Assembly: GCA_005884155.1 (NCBI GenBank)
Contig: VAXD01000056.1
Location: 1-15,207 of the forward strand
Length of the DNA stretch: 15,207 nt
Origin: Actinomycetota bacterium
Lineage (GTDB): Bacteria; Actinomycetota; Thermoleophilia; Gaiellales; Gaiellaceae
Direction of reading: 5' to 3'
The position numbers and the translations under genes are program-made. This document shows, piece after piece, positions 1 to 9,039 of this stretch. Numbering within the stretch: the stretch's first letter is position 1; every line of letters begins with the position of its first letter. Below the pieces are notes generated by a model, which made no database searches, was not told where the DNA came from, and saw only the letters and a list, made by a program, of their open reading frames with translations.

Positions 1-2
1 AG

Positions 3-581
3 CGGCGGCGACAGCTCCTGCTCGCCGCGGTCGCGCTCGTGCTGCTCCTGCTCGCAGCCCGCTTCCTCCTGCCCGCGGGCACGGCGACGCCGGCGGCGCC
101 TCTCCCTCCGCCGCCTGGCCTCGGCGCGGGTACGGCCGGCCCCTCCGCGCGGGTGGTGGTCGACGTGGTCGGAGCGGTCCGGCGGCCGGGTCTCTACCGG
201 CTCTCGGACGGTTCGCGGATCGCCGACGCCATCGCCCGGGCGGGTGGGGCGACGCGGAAGGCTGCGCTCGCGCAGGTCAACCTCGCCGCGCCGCTCGCTG
301 ACGGCGAGCAGGTCGTCGTCCCGCTGCGCGGCGCGACCGTCGCAGCGCCGGCCGCAACGGGATCGGGCACCGGCACCGGTGCGCCCTCGGCGCCGATCCA
401 ACTCAGCACCGCGACGCTCGAGCAGCTCGACTCGCTCCCAGGCGTCGGCCCCGCGACTGCGCAGAAGATCCTCGACTACCGCACGAAGCACGGCGCCTTC
501 AGCTCGGTCGACGAGCTCGACGCCGTTCCTGGGATCGGTCCGAAGCGCCTTGAGCAGCTGCGCGACCTGGTGGTGCCGTGA
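3..581 (+). CDS. comEA: ComEA-type DNA-binding protein (5' partial)
   Basis: This is a competence-type DNA receptor that in the family sits in the membrane, binds incoming double-stranded DNA outside the cell and passes it to ComEC. The reading frame is open to the window edge. An Arg-rich stretch (RRRQ) precedes a hydrophobic segment (LLLAAVALVLLLLAARFLL) that should be the membrane anchor, so the true start is probably just outside the window; the first in-window start, GTG at 39, lies inside the anchor. Counting from that GTG, a Pro/Gly-rich linker is followed by a SLBB domain (about residues 38-96, VVVDVVGAVRRPG) and a C-terminal helix-hairpin-helix pair (about 120-178) with LPGVGPATAQKIL and VPGIGPKRLEQL. 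The stop overlaps the comEC start as GTGA. Family assignment is firm; active transformation in this organism is not shown. Confidence 0.9.
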   Translation, partial: RRRQLLLAAVALVLLLLAARFLLPAGTATPAAPLPPPPGLGAGTAGPSARVVVDVVGAVRRPGLYRLSDGSRIADAIARAGGATRKAALAQVNLAAPLADGEQVVVPLRGATVAAPAATGSGTGTGAPSAPIQLSTATLEQLDSLPGVGPATAQKILDYRTKHGAFSSVDELDAVPGIGPKRLEQLRDLVVP

Positions 582-2032
582 GCCCGTCGAGAGCCTCGCC
601 GCACGCGTACGTCGCCGCGCTCTGCCTTGGCCTGGCCGGCGCGAACGCCGCGCGTTCCTCGACGTTGGGGCTGGGCATAGCAGCCGCGTTGCTCCTGCTT
701 GCCGCACTCGCTGCGGGCGACGCCTCGCGTCCCTGGCTTCCCGTGGCGCTGCTCCTGCTGGTCGGCTGGTGGTGGGGAGGCGCGCGCCTCGCTGCGCTCG
801 ACCGGAGCGTGCTGCTCGCGCGGGTCGACACCGCCGAGCGCACCCAGCTCGTGGTCACTGGTCCGGCTCGCCGGAGCCGCTTCCAGCTACGCGTCCCGGC
901 GGACGTGACCCGCTTCGGACGCCTCCGGTTTCATGAGCCCGTCCTGCTCGAGCTTCCGCTCGGTCGTGCGCCGCCTCAGGGTGCCGTGATCGAGACGATC
1001 GCGACCGTGCGGCTGCCACGGCCGAAGAAGCATGGCTTCGACGAGCGGACGTGGCTGAAGCGCCTGGGCATCCACGTCGTCCTGCGCGCGGACCGCTGGA
1101 CGGCAATCGGCCACCGAGGCGGCCTCGGCGGCCTCGCCGATGCTCTGCGCGCCCGGCTTGCCCGCTCGATTGCGCCGGGTCTCCACGCCGAACGCCGAGG
1201 CGTGGTCGAAGGGATCGTGCTCGGCGACGAGCAGGCGCTCTCGGAGAGCCTGCGGCAGCGCTTCCGGGCGTCCGGGCTCTACCACCTGCTCGCGGTCTCC
1301 GGCCAGAACGTCGCGCTCGTCGCGGCCGGCGCGTTGGCGCTCGTCTGGCTGATCGGCCTGCCGCGCTGGGCCGGCCAGTTGGCCGCGCTCGGAGCGATCG
1401 GCGGCTACGTGCTCGCCGTCGGGCCGCAGCCGTCTGTGGTGCGGGCAGGTGTCGCCGGCGCGCTCGGCTCCCTTGCTTGGCTCGCCGCACGGCCGGCCGA
1501 CCGCTGGTACTTCCTGCTGCTCGGAGCACTCGCCCTGCTGGCCTGGAACCCGTACGACTTGCTGGACGCAGGCTTCCAGCTCTCGTTCGTGGCGGTCGCG
1601 GCGATCTTCGTTGTCGTGCCGCGCTTCCTCGAGGTGCTCGAGGGCTACCCGCTGCACCGGAAGCTGGCGGCAGCCGTCGCGGTCTCGTCGGCGTGCGGAG
1701 TCGTGACCGCGCCGATCCTTTGGCTCCAGTTTCACGCGATTCCGCTTGTGACCGTCCCCGCCAACGCGCTCGCGGAGCTCGCCGTCGCGCCGCTGCTCTA
1801 TCTCGCCTTCGCGACCGCGCTCGTCGCGGCCGTCTTCCCTCCGGCAGCCGCCGCGCTCGCCTCGCTGAACGGCTGGTGCGCCGCGTACCTCGCCGGTTGT
1901 GCGCGCCTCTTCGGCGGCCTGCCGGGCGCCCAGGTCCGCTCGACGTCCGGCGCCCTCGTACTGACCGGCCTTGCGGCCGCCACGGGCGCCTATGCTTGGC
2001 GGCGGTGGCAGAGCTCGCCGCGGTCTACCTGA
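578..2032 (+). CDS. comEC: ComEC/Rec2-type competence channel, short form without lactamase domain
   Basis: This is a polytopic membrane protein of the ComEC family, which in transformable bacteria forms the channel carrying single-stranded DNA into the cytoplasm. It has 484 residues. Hydrophobic segments occur at about 9-75, a soluble OB-like section at about 85-175, then the Competence domain with its signature GIVLGDEQALSESLRQRF (about 212-229) and YHLLAVSGQNVAL (about 235-247), followed by many membrane helices up to about residue 475. Classical ComEC (about 770 residues in Bacillus) ends in a metallo-beta-lactamase-like domain; here the frame stops right after the last helices and no such domain follows, because holA begins at once. 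The GTG start overlaps the comEA stop by 4 nt, indicating co-translation. The short form may need a separate nuclease, or may not serve transformation. Confidence 0.9.
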   Translation: MSPSRASPHAYVAALCLGLAGANAARSSTLGLGIAAALLLLAALAAGDASRPWLPVALLLLVGWWWGGARLAALDRSVLLARVDTAERTQLVVTGPARRSRFQLRVPADVTRFGRLRFHEPVLLELPLGRAPPQGAVIETIATVRLPRPKKHGFDERTWLKRLGIHVVLRADRWTAIGHRGGLGGLADALRARLARSIAPGLHAERRGVVEGIVLGDEQALSESLRQRFRASGLYHLLAVSGQNVALVAAGALALVWLIGLPRWAGQLAALGAIGGYVLAVGPQPSVVRAGVAGALGSLAWLAARPADRWYFLLLGALALLAWNPYDLLDAGFQLSFVAVAAIFVVVPRFLEVLEGYPLHRKLAAAVAVSSACGVVTAPILWLQFHAIPLVTVPANALAELAVAPLLYLAFATALVAAVFPPAAAALASLNGWCAAYLAGCARLFGGLPGAQVRSTSGALVLTGLAAATGAYAWRRWQSSPRST

Positions 2033-3000
2033 TCACGGGCACCGACCGGCCCAAGGTCGCGCGGGCCCTGCGCCGCCTGCGCGAGCGGGTCGGTGAGGAC
2101 GCGACCGAGACGCTGACCGCCCTCGAGGCCCACGCGGACGACGTGGTCGCGGCCTGCAACGCGCTCGGCCTCTTCGCCGTCGAGCGCCGCCTGGTCGTGG
2201 TCGAGAACGTCGAGCGCTGGAAGGTCGCCGACCTAAAGGGTCTCGAGGACTACTTCCGCCGGCCGGCGCCGACGACCGTGCTCGCGCTGACCGGCGAGGA
2301 GATCAAACGCGACTCGGCCCTTGCGAAAGCAGTGGCGAAGGCCGGCGAAGTGCTCGCCTACGACCTGCCCAAGCGTGGCCGCAAGGCGGACTTGCCCCGC
2401 TGGGTCGAGGCGCAGCTCGCCGAGCGCGGCGTTCGGATCGACGCCGACGCCGCCCGCGCACTGGTCGAGCTCGTGGGCGAGAACACCGAGGAGCTTGCGA
2501 CGGAAATCGACAAGCTCGCGACGTGGGCGGCCGGCGAGCGCTTGACCGAGCGGGAGATCGCCGAGCTCGTGCCTGCCAGAGCGGAGACTCCGCCGTTCGA
2601 CCTGACCGACGCGTGGGGCAGCAGAGACGTCGCGGCCGCGGTCGCCGCGAGCGAGCGGATCGTCGAGCGCTCGGGCGACGCGCCGCGCGACGTTCTCATG
2701 CGCGTCACTGGCCTGCTCGTCTCACACGTCGGCCGGGTCCGCGACTGCCGCGACCTCGCCGCCCAGGGTGTCCCTCCGGCAGCGGCGGCCGACCGGCTGA
2801 AGCGCAACCGCTACTACGTGCAGAAGCTCTACGAGCAGGCCGGCAACTTCACGCACGAGGAGCTCGACGACGCGGTCGTCCGGCTCGCGCAGCTCGACGC
2901 CGCGCTCAAGGGCGGCAGCACGCTCCCCGGCGAGCTCGAGTTCACGCGCGCCCTCGCGGACATCACGCGCGGCAGAGAGACGGCCCGGGTCGGGGCCTAG
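2005..3000 (+). CDS. holA: DNA polymerase III subunit delta
   Basis: HolA is the delta subunit of the clamp loader; it opens the beta sliding clamp so that it can be loaded on primed DNA. The 331-residue product is normal for the family. The N-terminus AELAAVYLITGTDRPKV is the typical HolA opening, followed by an AAA-like domain without Walker motifs (as expected for delta) and the conserved C-terminal collar (LKRNRYYVQKLYEQAGNF at about 268-285, then LAQLDAALKGG). The start is taken as GTG 2005, which overlaps comEC by 28 nt; a TTG at 1996 in the same frame is an alternative. The gene directly after comEA-comEC is holA in many Gram-positive genomes, which supports the call. Its TAG stop shares three bases with the stop of the convergent rpsT. 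Confidence 0.93.
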   Translation: MAELAAVYLITGTDRPKVARALRRLRERVGEDATETLTALEAHADDVVAACNALGLFAVERRLVVVENVERWKVADLKGLEDYFRRPAPTTVLALTGEEIKRDSALAKAVAKAGEVLAYDLPKRGRKADLPRWVEAQLAERGVRIDADAARALVELVGENTEELATEIDKLATWAAGERLTEREIAELVPARAETPPFDLTDAWGSRDVAAAVAASERIVERSGDAPRDVLMRVTGLLVSHVGRVRDCRDLAAQGVPPAAAADRLKRNRYYVQKLYEQAGNFTHEELDDAVVRLAQLDAALKGGSTLPGELEFTRALADITRGRETARVGA

Positions 3001-3263
3001 GAACCCGCGCCGGAGACGAGCCGAGCGGCCTGCGACTTCTTGCGGGCCGCGGCGTTGCGATGCAGCGCGCCGCGCGAGGCGGCCTTGTCGATCCAGCGGA
3101 CGAGCTCGCGGTGCTCGGCTTCGACGCGCCCGCGGTCGCCCTCGTCCACCGCGGCGCGGAGCCGACGGGTTAGCGTCTTGACCGTCGAGGCATAGCGCAG
3201 GTTCTCGAGTCGCTCCTCGTTCGCGATCCGGACGCGCTTCTTCTGTTGCTTGATGTTCGGCAT
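2997..3263 (-). CDS. rpsT: 30S ribosomal protein S20
   Basis: S20 binds 16S rRNA in the body of the 30S subunit. The product has 88 residues, the usual size, and begins MPNIKQQKKRVRIANEERL, the standard Lys/Arg-rich S20 N-terminus (most homologs start MPNIKSAxKR). Conserved C-terminal features are also present (RWIDKAASRGALHRNAAARKKS). The ATG at 3263 is chosen because S20 homology starts there; a TTG 15 nt upstream would add only MRALF. No clear Shine-Dalgarno sequence precedes the ATG; instead a perfect hairpin sits 7 nt upstream. The gene is convergent with holA and divergent from murJ. Convergence with holA is a common arrangement for rpsT in Gram-positive genomes. Confidence 0.95.
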   Translation of the reverse strand: MPNIKQQKKRVRIANEERLENLRYASTVKTLTRRLRAAVDEGDRGRVEAEHRELVRWIDKAASRGALHRNAAARKKSQAARLVSGAGS

Positions 3264-3270
3264 GAAAAGT

Positions 3271-3285
3271 GCCCGCAAAGCGGGC
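3271..3285. repeat. Perfect inverted repeat in the rpsT leader
   Basis: GCCCGC-AAA-GCGGGC forms a perfect 6-bp stem with a 3-base loop. In the rpsT mRNA it lies 7 nt before the ATG, where a Shine-Dalgarno sequence would be expected. It could be part of a translational control site, since S20 represses its own translation in E. coli, or simply a chance GC-rich palindrome. There is no T-run on either side, so it does not look like a terminator. Confidence 0.45.
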
Positions 3286-3315
3286 CGCGGCGATGGTAGC
3301 AGCAGTCCGCCTTCC

Positions 3316-3321
3316 TATACT
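3316..3321 (+). promoter_or_regulatory. Candidate -10 element for murJ
   Basis: TATACT is close to the TATAAT consensus and stands out in this GC-rich sequence. It ends 6 nt before the murJ GTG, so transcription would begin at or next to the start codon, giving a leaderless mRNA. No good -35 box is visible at the usual distance. Confidence 0.4.
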
Positions 3322-3327
3322 CGGCGC

Positions 3328-4902
3328 GTGGAAGAGCGAGGCCCGGCCCGCGGCCGACGGCTGGCGAGGTCGACGGCGATCTTCTCGCTCGCCACCGGGC
3401 TCTCGCGGATCCTCGGCCTGATCCGCGAGATCGTCGCCGCCTACTACTTCGGCGCCGCGGGCAAGGTGAACGCCTTCACGGTCGCGTTCCAGGTGCCGAA
3501 CCTGGTGCGCTCGCTCGTCGCGGACGCCGCGCTCTCGTCCGCCTTCGTCCCGGTCTTCAGCGAACTGCTCGAGAAGGGCGAGCGCAAGCGCGCGTGGCGG
3601 GTCGCGTCGACCCTCTTCTGGCTGATGTTGCTCGGGCTCGGCGCGCTGACCGCCCTCTTCATCGTGCTCGCGCCACTCGTGATCGCGCCGTTCGGCGACC
3701 CCGGCGGCGACAAGGAGCTCGCGATCGGCCTCTCGCGCGTGCTCTTTCCGATCGTCGCGCTGCTCGGCGTCTCCGGCGTGATCGTCGGGATCCTCAACAG
3801 CTACGAGCACTTCACCGTTCCCGCGCTGACCCCGGTCTTCTGGAACCTCGCGATCATCGCGGGCCTCGTGCTGGGCGTCCCGCACGCGGACACGATGAGC
3901 GCAAAGCTCTACGTCTACGCGATCTCGATCGTGATCGGCACCGTGATCCAGGTCCTGTTACCGGTGCCCTGGCTGCGCGGCCTCGACGGACGCCTGCAAG
4001 TGGTGCTCGACTGGCGCGACCCTGCCGTCAGGCGCGTGTTCGTGCTGATGGTGCCGGTGACGATCGGGCTCGGGCTGATCAACTTCAACCTCGTCGTCGA
4101 CTCGATCTTCGCCTCGCGGCTGATCGACCCCGAGCTGGCGCCGACGGCGATCGACAAGGCGTTTCGCATCTACATGCTCCCGCAGGGGATGTTCTCCGTT
4201 GCGGTGGCGACGGTGCTCTTCCCGTCGCTCTCCCGGCTCGCGGCCCGCGGCGACCTCGACGGCTTCCGCCACATAGTCGGCCTCGGGCTGCGCCAGATCG
4301 CATTCCTGCTCGTCCCGGCGAGCGTGATCTCGGCCGTGCTCGCGGAGCCGATCGTACGTCTCCTTTACCAGCGCGGCCAGTTCGGGCCCCACCAGACGCA
4401 CGTTGTGGCCGGCGCGCTCGCGGCCTTCGCGGCGGGGCTGACGTTCAACGGGACGATGCTGATGCTGAACCGCGCGTTCTTCAGCCTGCAGTCGCCGTGG
4501 ATCCCGACAGCGGTCGCGCTCGGCAATCTCGCCCTCAACGCCGTGCTCGACGCCGCCTTCTATCGCGTCGGTACCTGGGGGATCCCGCTCTCGACGACCT
4601 TCGTGAACATCGCCGGGACCTTCGCGCTGCTCGAGCTCCTGCGCCGCCGGCTCGGCCGCATCGAGCTCGCCGAGACCGGACGCGCCTTCGTGAAGATCGT
4701 GCTCGCGTCGCTGGTTGTCGCGGTCGTTTCCTACGGCGCCTGGCGTGGCCTCGACTCCGGCCTCGGACGCTCGCTCGGCGCGCAGATCGTCTCGCTCGGG
4801 GTTGCGCTCTTGGCGAGCGTGGTCGCCTACGGCCTCGCGTGCCGGACGCTCGGCGTGCGCGAGCTGCGGGCGCTGCTCTCGCTCCGCCGGCGCGGGGCAT
4901 GA
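3328..4902 (+). CDS. murJ: Lipid II flippase MurJ (MviN family)
   Basis: MurJ moves the peptidoglycan precursor lipid II from the inner to the outer face of the cytoplasmic membrane. The product has 524 residues, within the family's usual 500-550, and consists of many hydrophobic helices (14 expected in the MOP-superfamily fold). The N-terminus carries the family signature: STAIFSLATGLSRILGLIRE at about 13-32, AYYFGAAGKVNAFTVAFQVPN (about 36-56), then ALSSAFVPVFSE. Further MurJ-like blocks are YMLPQGMFSVAVATVLFPSL and LYQRGQF. GTG 3328 is chosen because homology begins soon after it; the frame is open further upstream but that would run into the rpsT leader. The TGA stop overlaps the start of a GNAT remnant (ATGA). 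Unlike many actinobacterial MurJ proteins there is no large cytoplasmic C-terminal extension. Confidence 0.93.
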   Translation: MEERGPARGRRLARSTAIFSLATGLSRILGLIREIVAAYYFGAAGKVNAFTVAFQVPNLVRSLVADAALSSAFVPVFSELLEKGERKRAWRVASTLFWLMLLGLGALTALFIVLAPLVIAPFGDPGGDKELAIGLSRVLFPIVALLGVSGVIVGILNSYEHFTVPALTPVFWNLAIIAGLVLGVPHADTMSAKLYVYAISIVIGTVIQVLLPVPWLRGLDGRLQVVLDWRDPAVRRVFVLMVPVTIGLGLINFNLVVDSIFASRLIDPELAPTAIDKAFRIYMLPQGMFSVAVATVLFPSLSRLAARGDLDGFRHIVGLGLRQIAFLLVPASVISAVLAEPIVRLLYQRGQFGPHQTHVVAGALAAFAAGLTFNGTMLMLNRAFFSLQSPWIPTAVALGNLALNAVLDAAFYRVGTWGIPLSTTFVNIAGTFALLELLRRRLGRIELAETGRAFVKIVLASLVVAVVSYGAWRGLDSGLGRSLGAQIVSLGVALLASVVAYGLACRTLGVRELRALLSLRRRGA

Positions 4903-5058
4903 TCGCCTTACAGCCGCTTCGAAGCGAAGACTTGCCGCTGCTGGCCGAGTGGCTGCGGCGCCCACCCGTGCGGGAGGGTGGAGGGAGCCAAAGGCCGCTT
5001 CCGCTACGAGCGCGACGTCGAAGAGGAGGGGAAACCGCATCGCGTGATGCGGCTCTAG
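4899..5058 (+). pseudogene. GNAT-family acetyltransferase remnant (internal deletion and frameshift)
   Basis: This stretch reads as the two ends of one gene with the middle missing. From ATG 4899 (overlapping the murJ stop as ATGA) the frame gives MIALQPLRSEDLPLLAEWL followed by RRPPVRE, which matches the N-terminus of AAC(6')-like GNAT acetyltransferases (compare the LRLMTEHDLAMLYEWL segment of AAC(6')-Ib). A neighbouring frame then gives WREPKA, resembling the WWGEP motif that follows in those proteins. From about 4989 a third frame gives KGRFRYERDVEEEGKPHRV and MRL, then TAG at 5056-5058, which looks like a GNAT C-terminus. About 120 residues containing the acetyl-CoA site would be absent. 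This is motif recognition by eye; the N- and C-terminal fits are good but the parts are short. Confidence 0.5.
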
Positions 5059-5064
5059 CGCGGC

Positions 5065-5070
5065 TACGCT
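5065..5070 (+). promoter_or_regulatory. Candidate -10 element for lepA
   Basis: TACGCT fits the TANNNT pattern and ends 9 nt before the lepA ATG. No convincing -35 box is seen. It is included because the same spacing recurs before other non-overlapping genes in the window. Confidence 0.25.
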
Positions 5071-5079
5071 CAGTAGGCC

Positions 5080-6835
<1,756 letters not shown>

Positions 6836-6839
<4 letters not shown>

Positions 6840-7966
6840 GCGGCGGCGGGGTCAGGCATCTGTACGTGCACCTGCCGTTCTGCGCCTCGCGCTGCGGTTA
6901 CTGCGACTTCGTCACGGTGGTGGGCCGGTCGGGTCAGCACCGCGCCTACGTCGACGCACTGCTCTCGGAGCTCGCGCTCGAGCGGGAGCTACTCGCGCCC
7001 CGGCTCGAGAGCGTGTTCCTCGGCGGCGGGACGCCGACGTTCACCGAGGGTGCCGAGCTCGCGCGCTTGCTCGGCTCGCTGCCGGCCGCTGACGAGGTGA
7101 CGGTCGAGGCGAACCCGGAGACCGTGACGCCGGAGTTGGCCCGGCTGCTGCGCGAACGCGGCGTGAACCGCGTCTCGCTGGGCGCGCAGAGCTTCCGGCC
7201 GCACCTGCTCTCGGTGCTCGACCGGCGGGCGGGCCCGGACGACGTCCGAAGCGCCGTCTACGCTCTTCGTGATGCCCGATTTGACAACATCTCGCTCGAC
7301 CTCATCTACGGGATTCCCGGCCAGAGCGCCGCCGACCTCGACGCCGACCTGAGCAACGCTCTCGCGCTGGAGCCCGAGCATCTCTCCTGCTACGAGCTGG
7401 AGGCGAAGCCCGGGACGCGTTTCACGCACGCGCACGGCTCGGAGCTGGCGCGCCAGGCCGAGGCGATGGAGTCGTACTTCGAGCACGTCGTCGCGCGCGT
7501 CACGGCTGCCGGCTATCGCTGGTACGAGACGGCGAACTTCTGCCGGCCGCCGCACCTCGCGGACGGGCGCGACCTGCGCTCGCGGCACAACCTCGCCTAC
7601 TGGCGCGGCCGGGACTACCTCGGCCTCGGGATCGGCGCTGTTTCGACAATCGATGGTCAACGCTGGCGCGTCACGCCGAGTCTGGGTCGCTACCTCGCGG
7701 CGCTCGCTGCCGGCTCGCGGCCGCCGCGGGAGCTCGAGGAGCTTCCGCCGGAGGTGCGCGAGGGCGAGCGGGTGATGCTCGGGCTGCGGCTCGACGAGCC
7801 GCTCGTGCTCGACGGGCTCGAGGGGGCCCTGGACGGGGAGGCGCTCGAGCGCCTCGAGCGGCTCGGCCTCGTGCGCGCGGAGCAAACCGCGGCCGGGCGC
7901 GAGCTGGCGCTGACGGAGCGCGGCCGCTTCCTGGGCGGAGGCGTCACGGCGGACTTGCTGGCCTAA
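6836..7966 (+). CDS. hemW: Heme chaperone HemW (radical SAM, HemN-like)
   Basis: HemW is a radical-SAM family protein that binds heme and delivers it to target proteins; it was formerly annotated as coproporphyrinogen III oxidase. The 376-residue product starts at GTG 6836, overlapping the lepA stop by 4 nt. VHLPFCASRCGYCDF carries the CxxxCxxC iron-sulfur motif (Cys16, Cys20, Cys23) with Phe25 in the place where true HemN has a fourth Cys, which favours HemW. FLGGGTPTF (61-69), the VEANPET segment and VSLGAQSF are further family motifs, and a HemN C-terminal domain follows (NLAYWRGRDYLGLGIGA). Position after lepA is typical in Gram-positive genomes. The TAA stop forms the first half of a TAAAAT hexamer that may serve as the -10 of hrcA. 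Confidence 0.93.
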
Positions 7967-7969
7967 AAT
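7964..7969 (+). promoter_or_regulatory. Candidate -10 element for hrcA, overlapping the hemW stop
   Basis: TAAAAT lies 14 nt before the hrcA ATG and its first three bases are the hemW stop codon. A start 6-7 nt downstream would leave a leader of only about 7 nt. No CIRCE operator (TTAGCACTC-N9-GAGTGCTAA) is seen around it. Confidence 0.35.
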
Positions 7970-7983
7970 CCCTGCAAAGGCCC

Positions 7984-9030
7984 ATGCAGCAGGTCACCGA
8001 ACCCGAGCTCACCGCCCGCCAGGCTGCGATCCTGCGCGGCGTCGTCGAGGCGTACGTCGCAACCGGCCAGCCTGTCGGCTCGCGCACGCTCGTCGAGCGG
8101 GCCGGCCTGGACGTCTCCACGTCGACCGTTCGCGCAGACCTCGCGGAGCTCGAGAGCCGCGGCCTGCTGACGCACCCGCACACGTCCGCGGGTCGCATCC
8201 CGACCGAGCGCGGCTACCGCTACTACGCCGACCGGCTGCTCGAGCGGCTCGACCCGCAGCCCGAGGGCTTCCCGCTGGACCTGACCACGGCGCGCAGCGA
8301 GGTCGACGCGGCGCTGCAGGCGACGACCGAGATGCTCTCGGAGCTGACGCGCCTGCTCGCGCTCGTGTCCGCGCCCCCGCTCGGCACGGCGACCGTGCGG
8401 CACGTCGAGGTGCTGCTTCTCCAACCACAGGCGGTGATGGTCGTCGTGATCACGTCGACGGGAAGCGTGACGAAGCGGGTCTATCGCTTCGCCGATCCCG
8501 TCGATCCAATGCTGGCCGACTGGGCGGCCGCGTACCTGAATGACCAGGTCGGCGGTCTCGAGCTCGGCAGCAATGTTTTGCGGCGCCGGCTGGACGATCC
8601 GGGCCTCGGCCCGCGCGAGCGCGCGTTCCTCTCCACCGTCTCTGCGCTGTTCGACCAAGCGCGCGCCGCCGAGCAGCAAGGGCTCTACGTCGGCGGCACC
8701 GCCGGCCTGCTCGAAGACCTGCGCGGCAAGGAGCTCGACTCGTACCAGCGGCTGGTCGAGGTGCTCGAGAAGCGGGCCGCGCTGCTCGAGGTCGTCAGCC
8801 AGGCGCTCGACCCGCGCAAGCCGTTCGTCCGGATGGGGCCGGAGCTCGAGCATCCGGCGATGCGCGACCTCGCGCTCGTCGGCGCTTCGTACGGTCTGAC
8901 CACCCGCACACTCGGCGCCGTCACGCTGCTCGGGCCGGTGCGGATGGACTACGAGAAGGCAATCCGCTCGGTGCGCGCGGCGGCCCACGAGCTTTCGCGC
9001 TTCGTCGAGGAGATCTACGAGGACAACTAG
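7984..9030 (+). CDS. hrcA: Heat-inducible transcription repressor HrcA
   Basis: HrcA represses heat-shock chaperone genes by binding CIRCE operators, and depends on GroEL for activity in the species studied. The 348-residue product has the normal length. The N-terminal winged helix is clear: LTARQAAILRGVVEAYVATG, QPVGSRTL, STVRADLAELE, then the recognition wing LLTHPHTSAGRIPTERGYRY (about 61-80). The central region contains LLQPQAVMVVVITSTGSV, and the C-terminus contains IRSVRAAAHELSRFVEEIY. ATG 7984 is used; HrcA homology starts about ten residues in. The gene precedes dnaJ by 9 nt, as in other actinobacteria and Firmicutes, but grpE and dnaK are not between them. Because no CIRCE sequence is visible in the window, its targets (probably groES/groEL) lie elsewhere. 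Confidence 0.95.
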   Translation: MQQVTEPELTARQAAILRGVVEAYVATGQPVGSRTLVERAGLDVSTSTVRADLAELESRGLLTHPHTSAGRIPTERGYRYYADRLLERLDPQPEGFPLDLTTARSEVDAALQATTEMLSELTRLLALVSAPPLGTATVRHVEVLLLQPQAVMVVVITSTGSVTKRVYRFADPVDPMLADWAAAYLNDQVGGLELGSNVLRRRLDDPGLGPRERAFLSTVSALFDQARAAEQQGLYVGGTAGLLEDLRGKELDSYQRLVEVLEKRAALLEVVSQALDPRKPFVRMGPELEHPAMRDLALVGASYGLTTRTLGAVTLLGPVRMDYEKAIRSVRAAAHELSRFVEEIYEDN

Positions 9031-9033
9031 GCT
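9028..9033 (+). promoter_or_regulatory. Weak candidate -10 element for dnaJ, overlapping the hrcA stop
   Basis: TAGGCT fits TANNNT, ends 6 nt before the dnaJ ATG and begins with the hrcA TAG stop. Given a TAG at this position only one further base had to match, so this could easily be chance. Confidence 0.18.
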
Positions 9034-9039
9034 TGGTCG

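Noticed and set aside
2722..3885. Minus-strand open frame of 387 codons across holA end, rpsT and murJ start
   Set aside because: It overlaps rpsT in another frame and two plus-strand genes; composition is Arg/Glu/Asp-rich shadow sequence.
7930..7984. CIRCE operator before hrcA
   Set aside because: No TTAGCACTC or GAGTGCTAA half-site is present in the upstream region.
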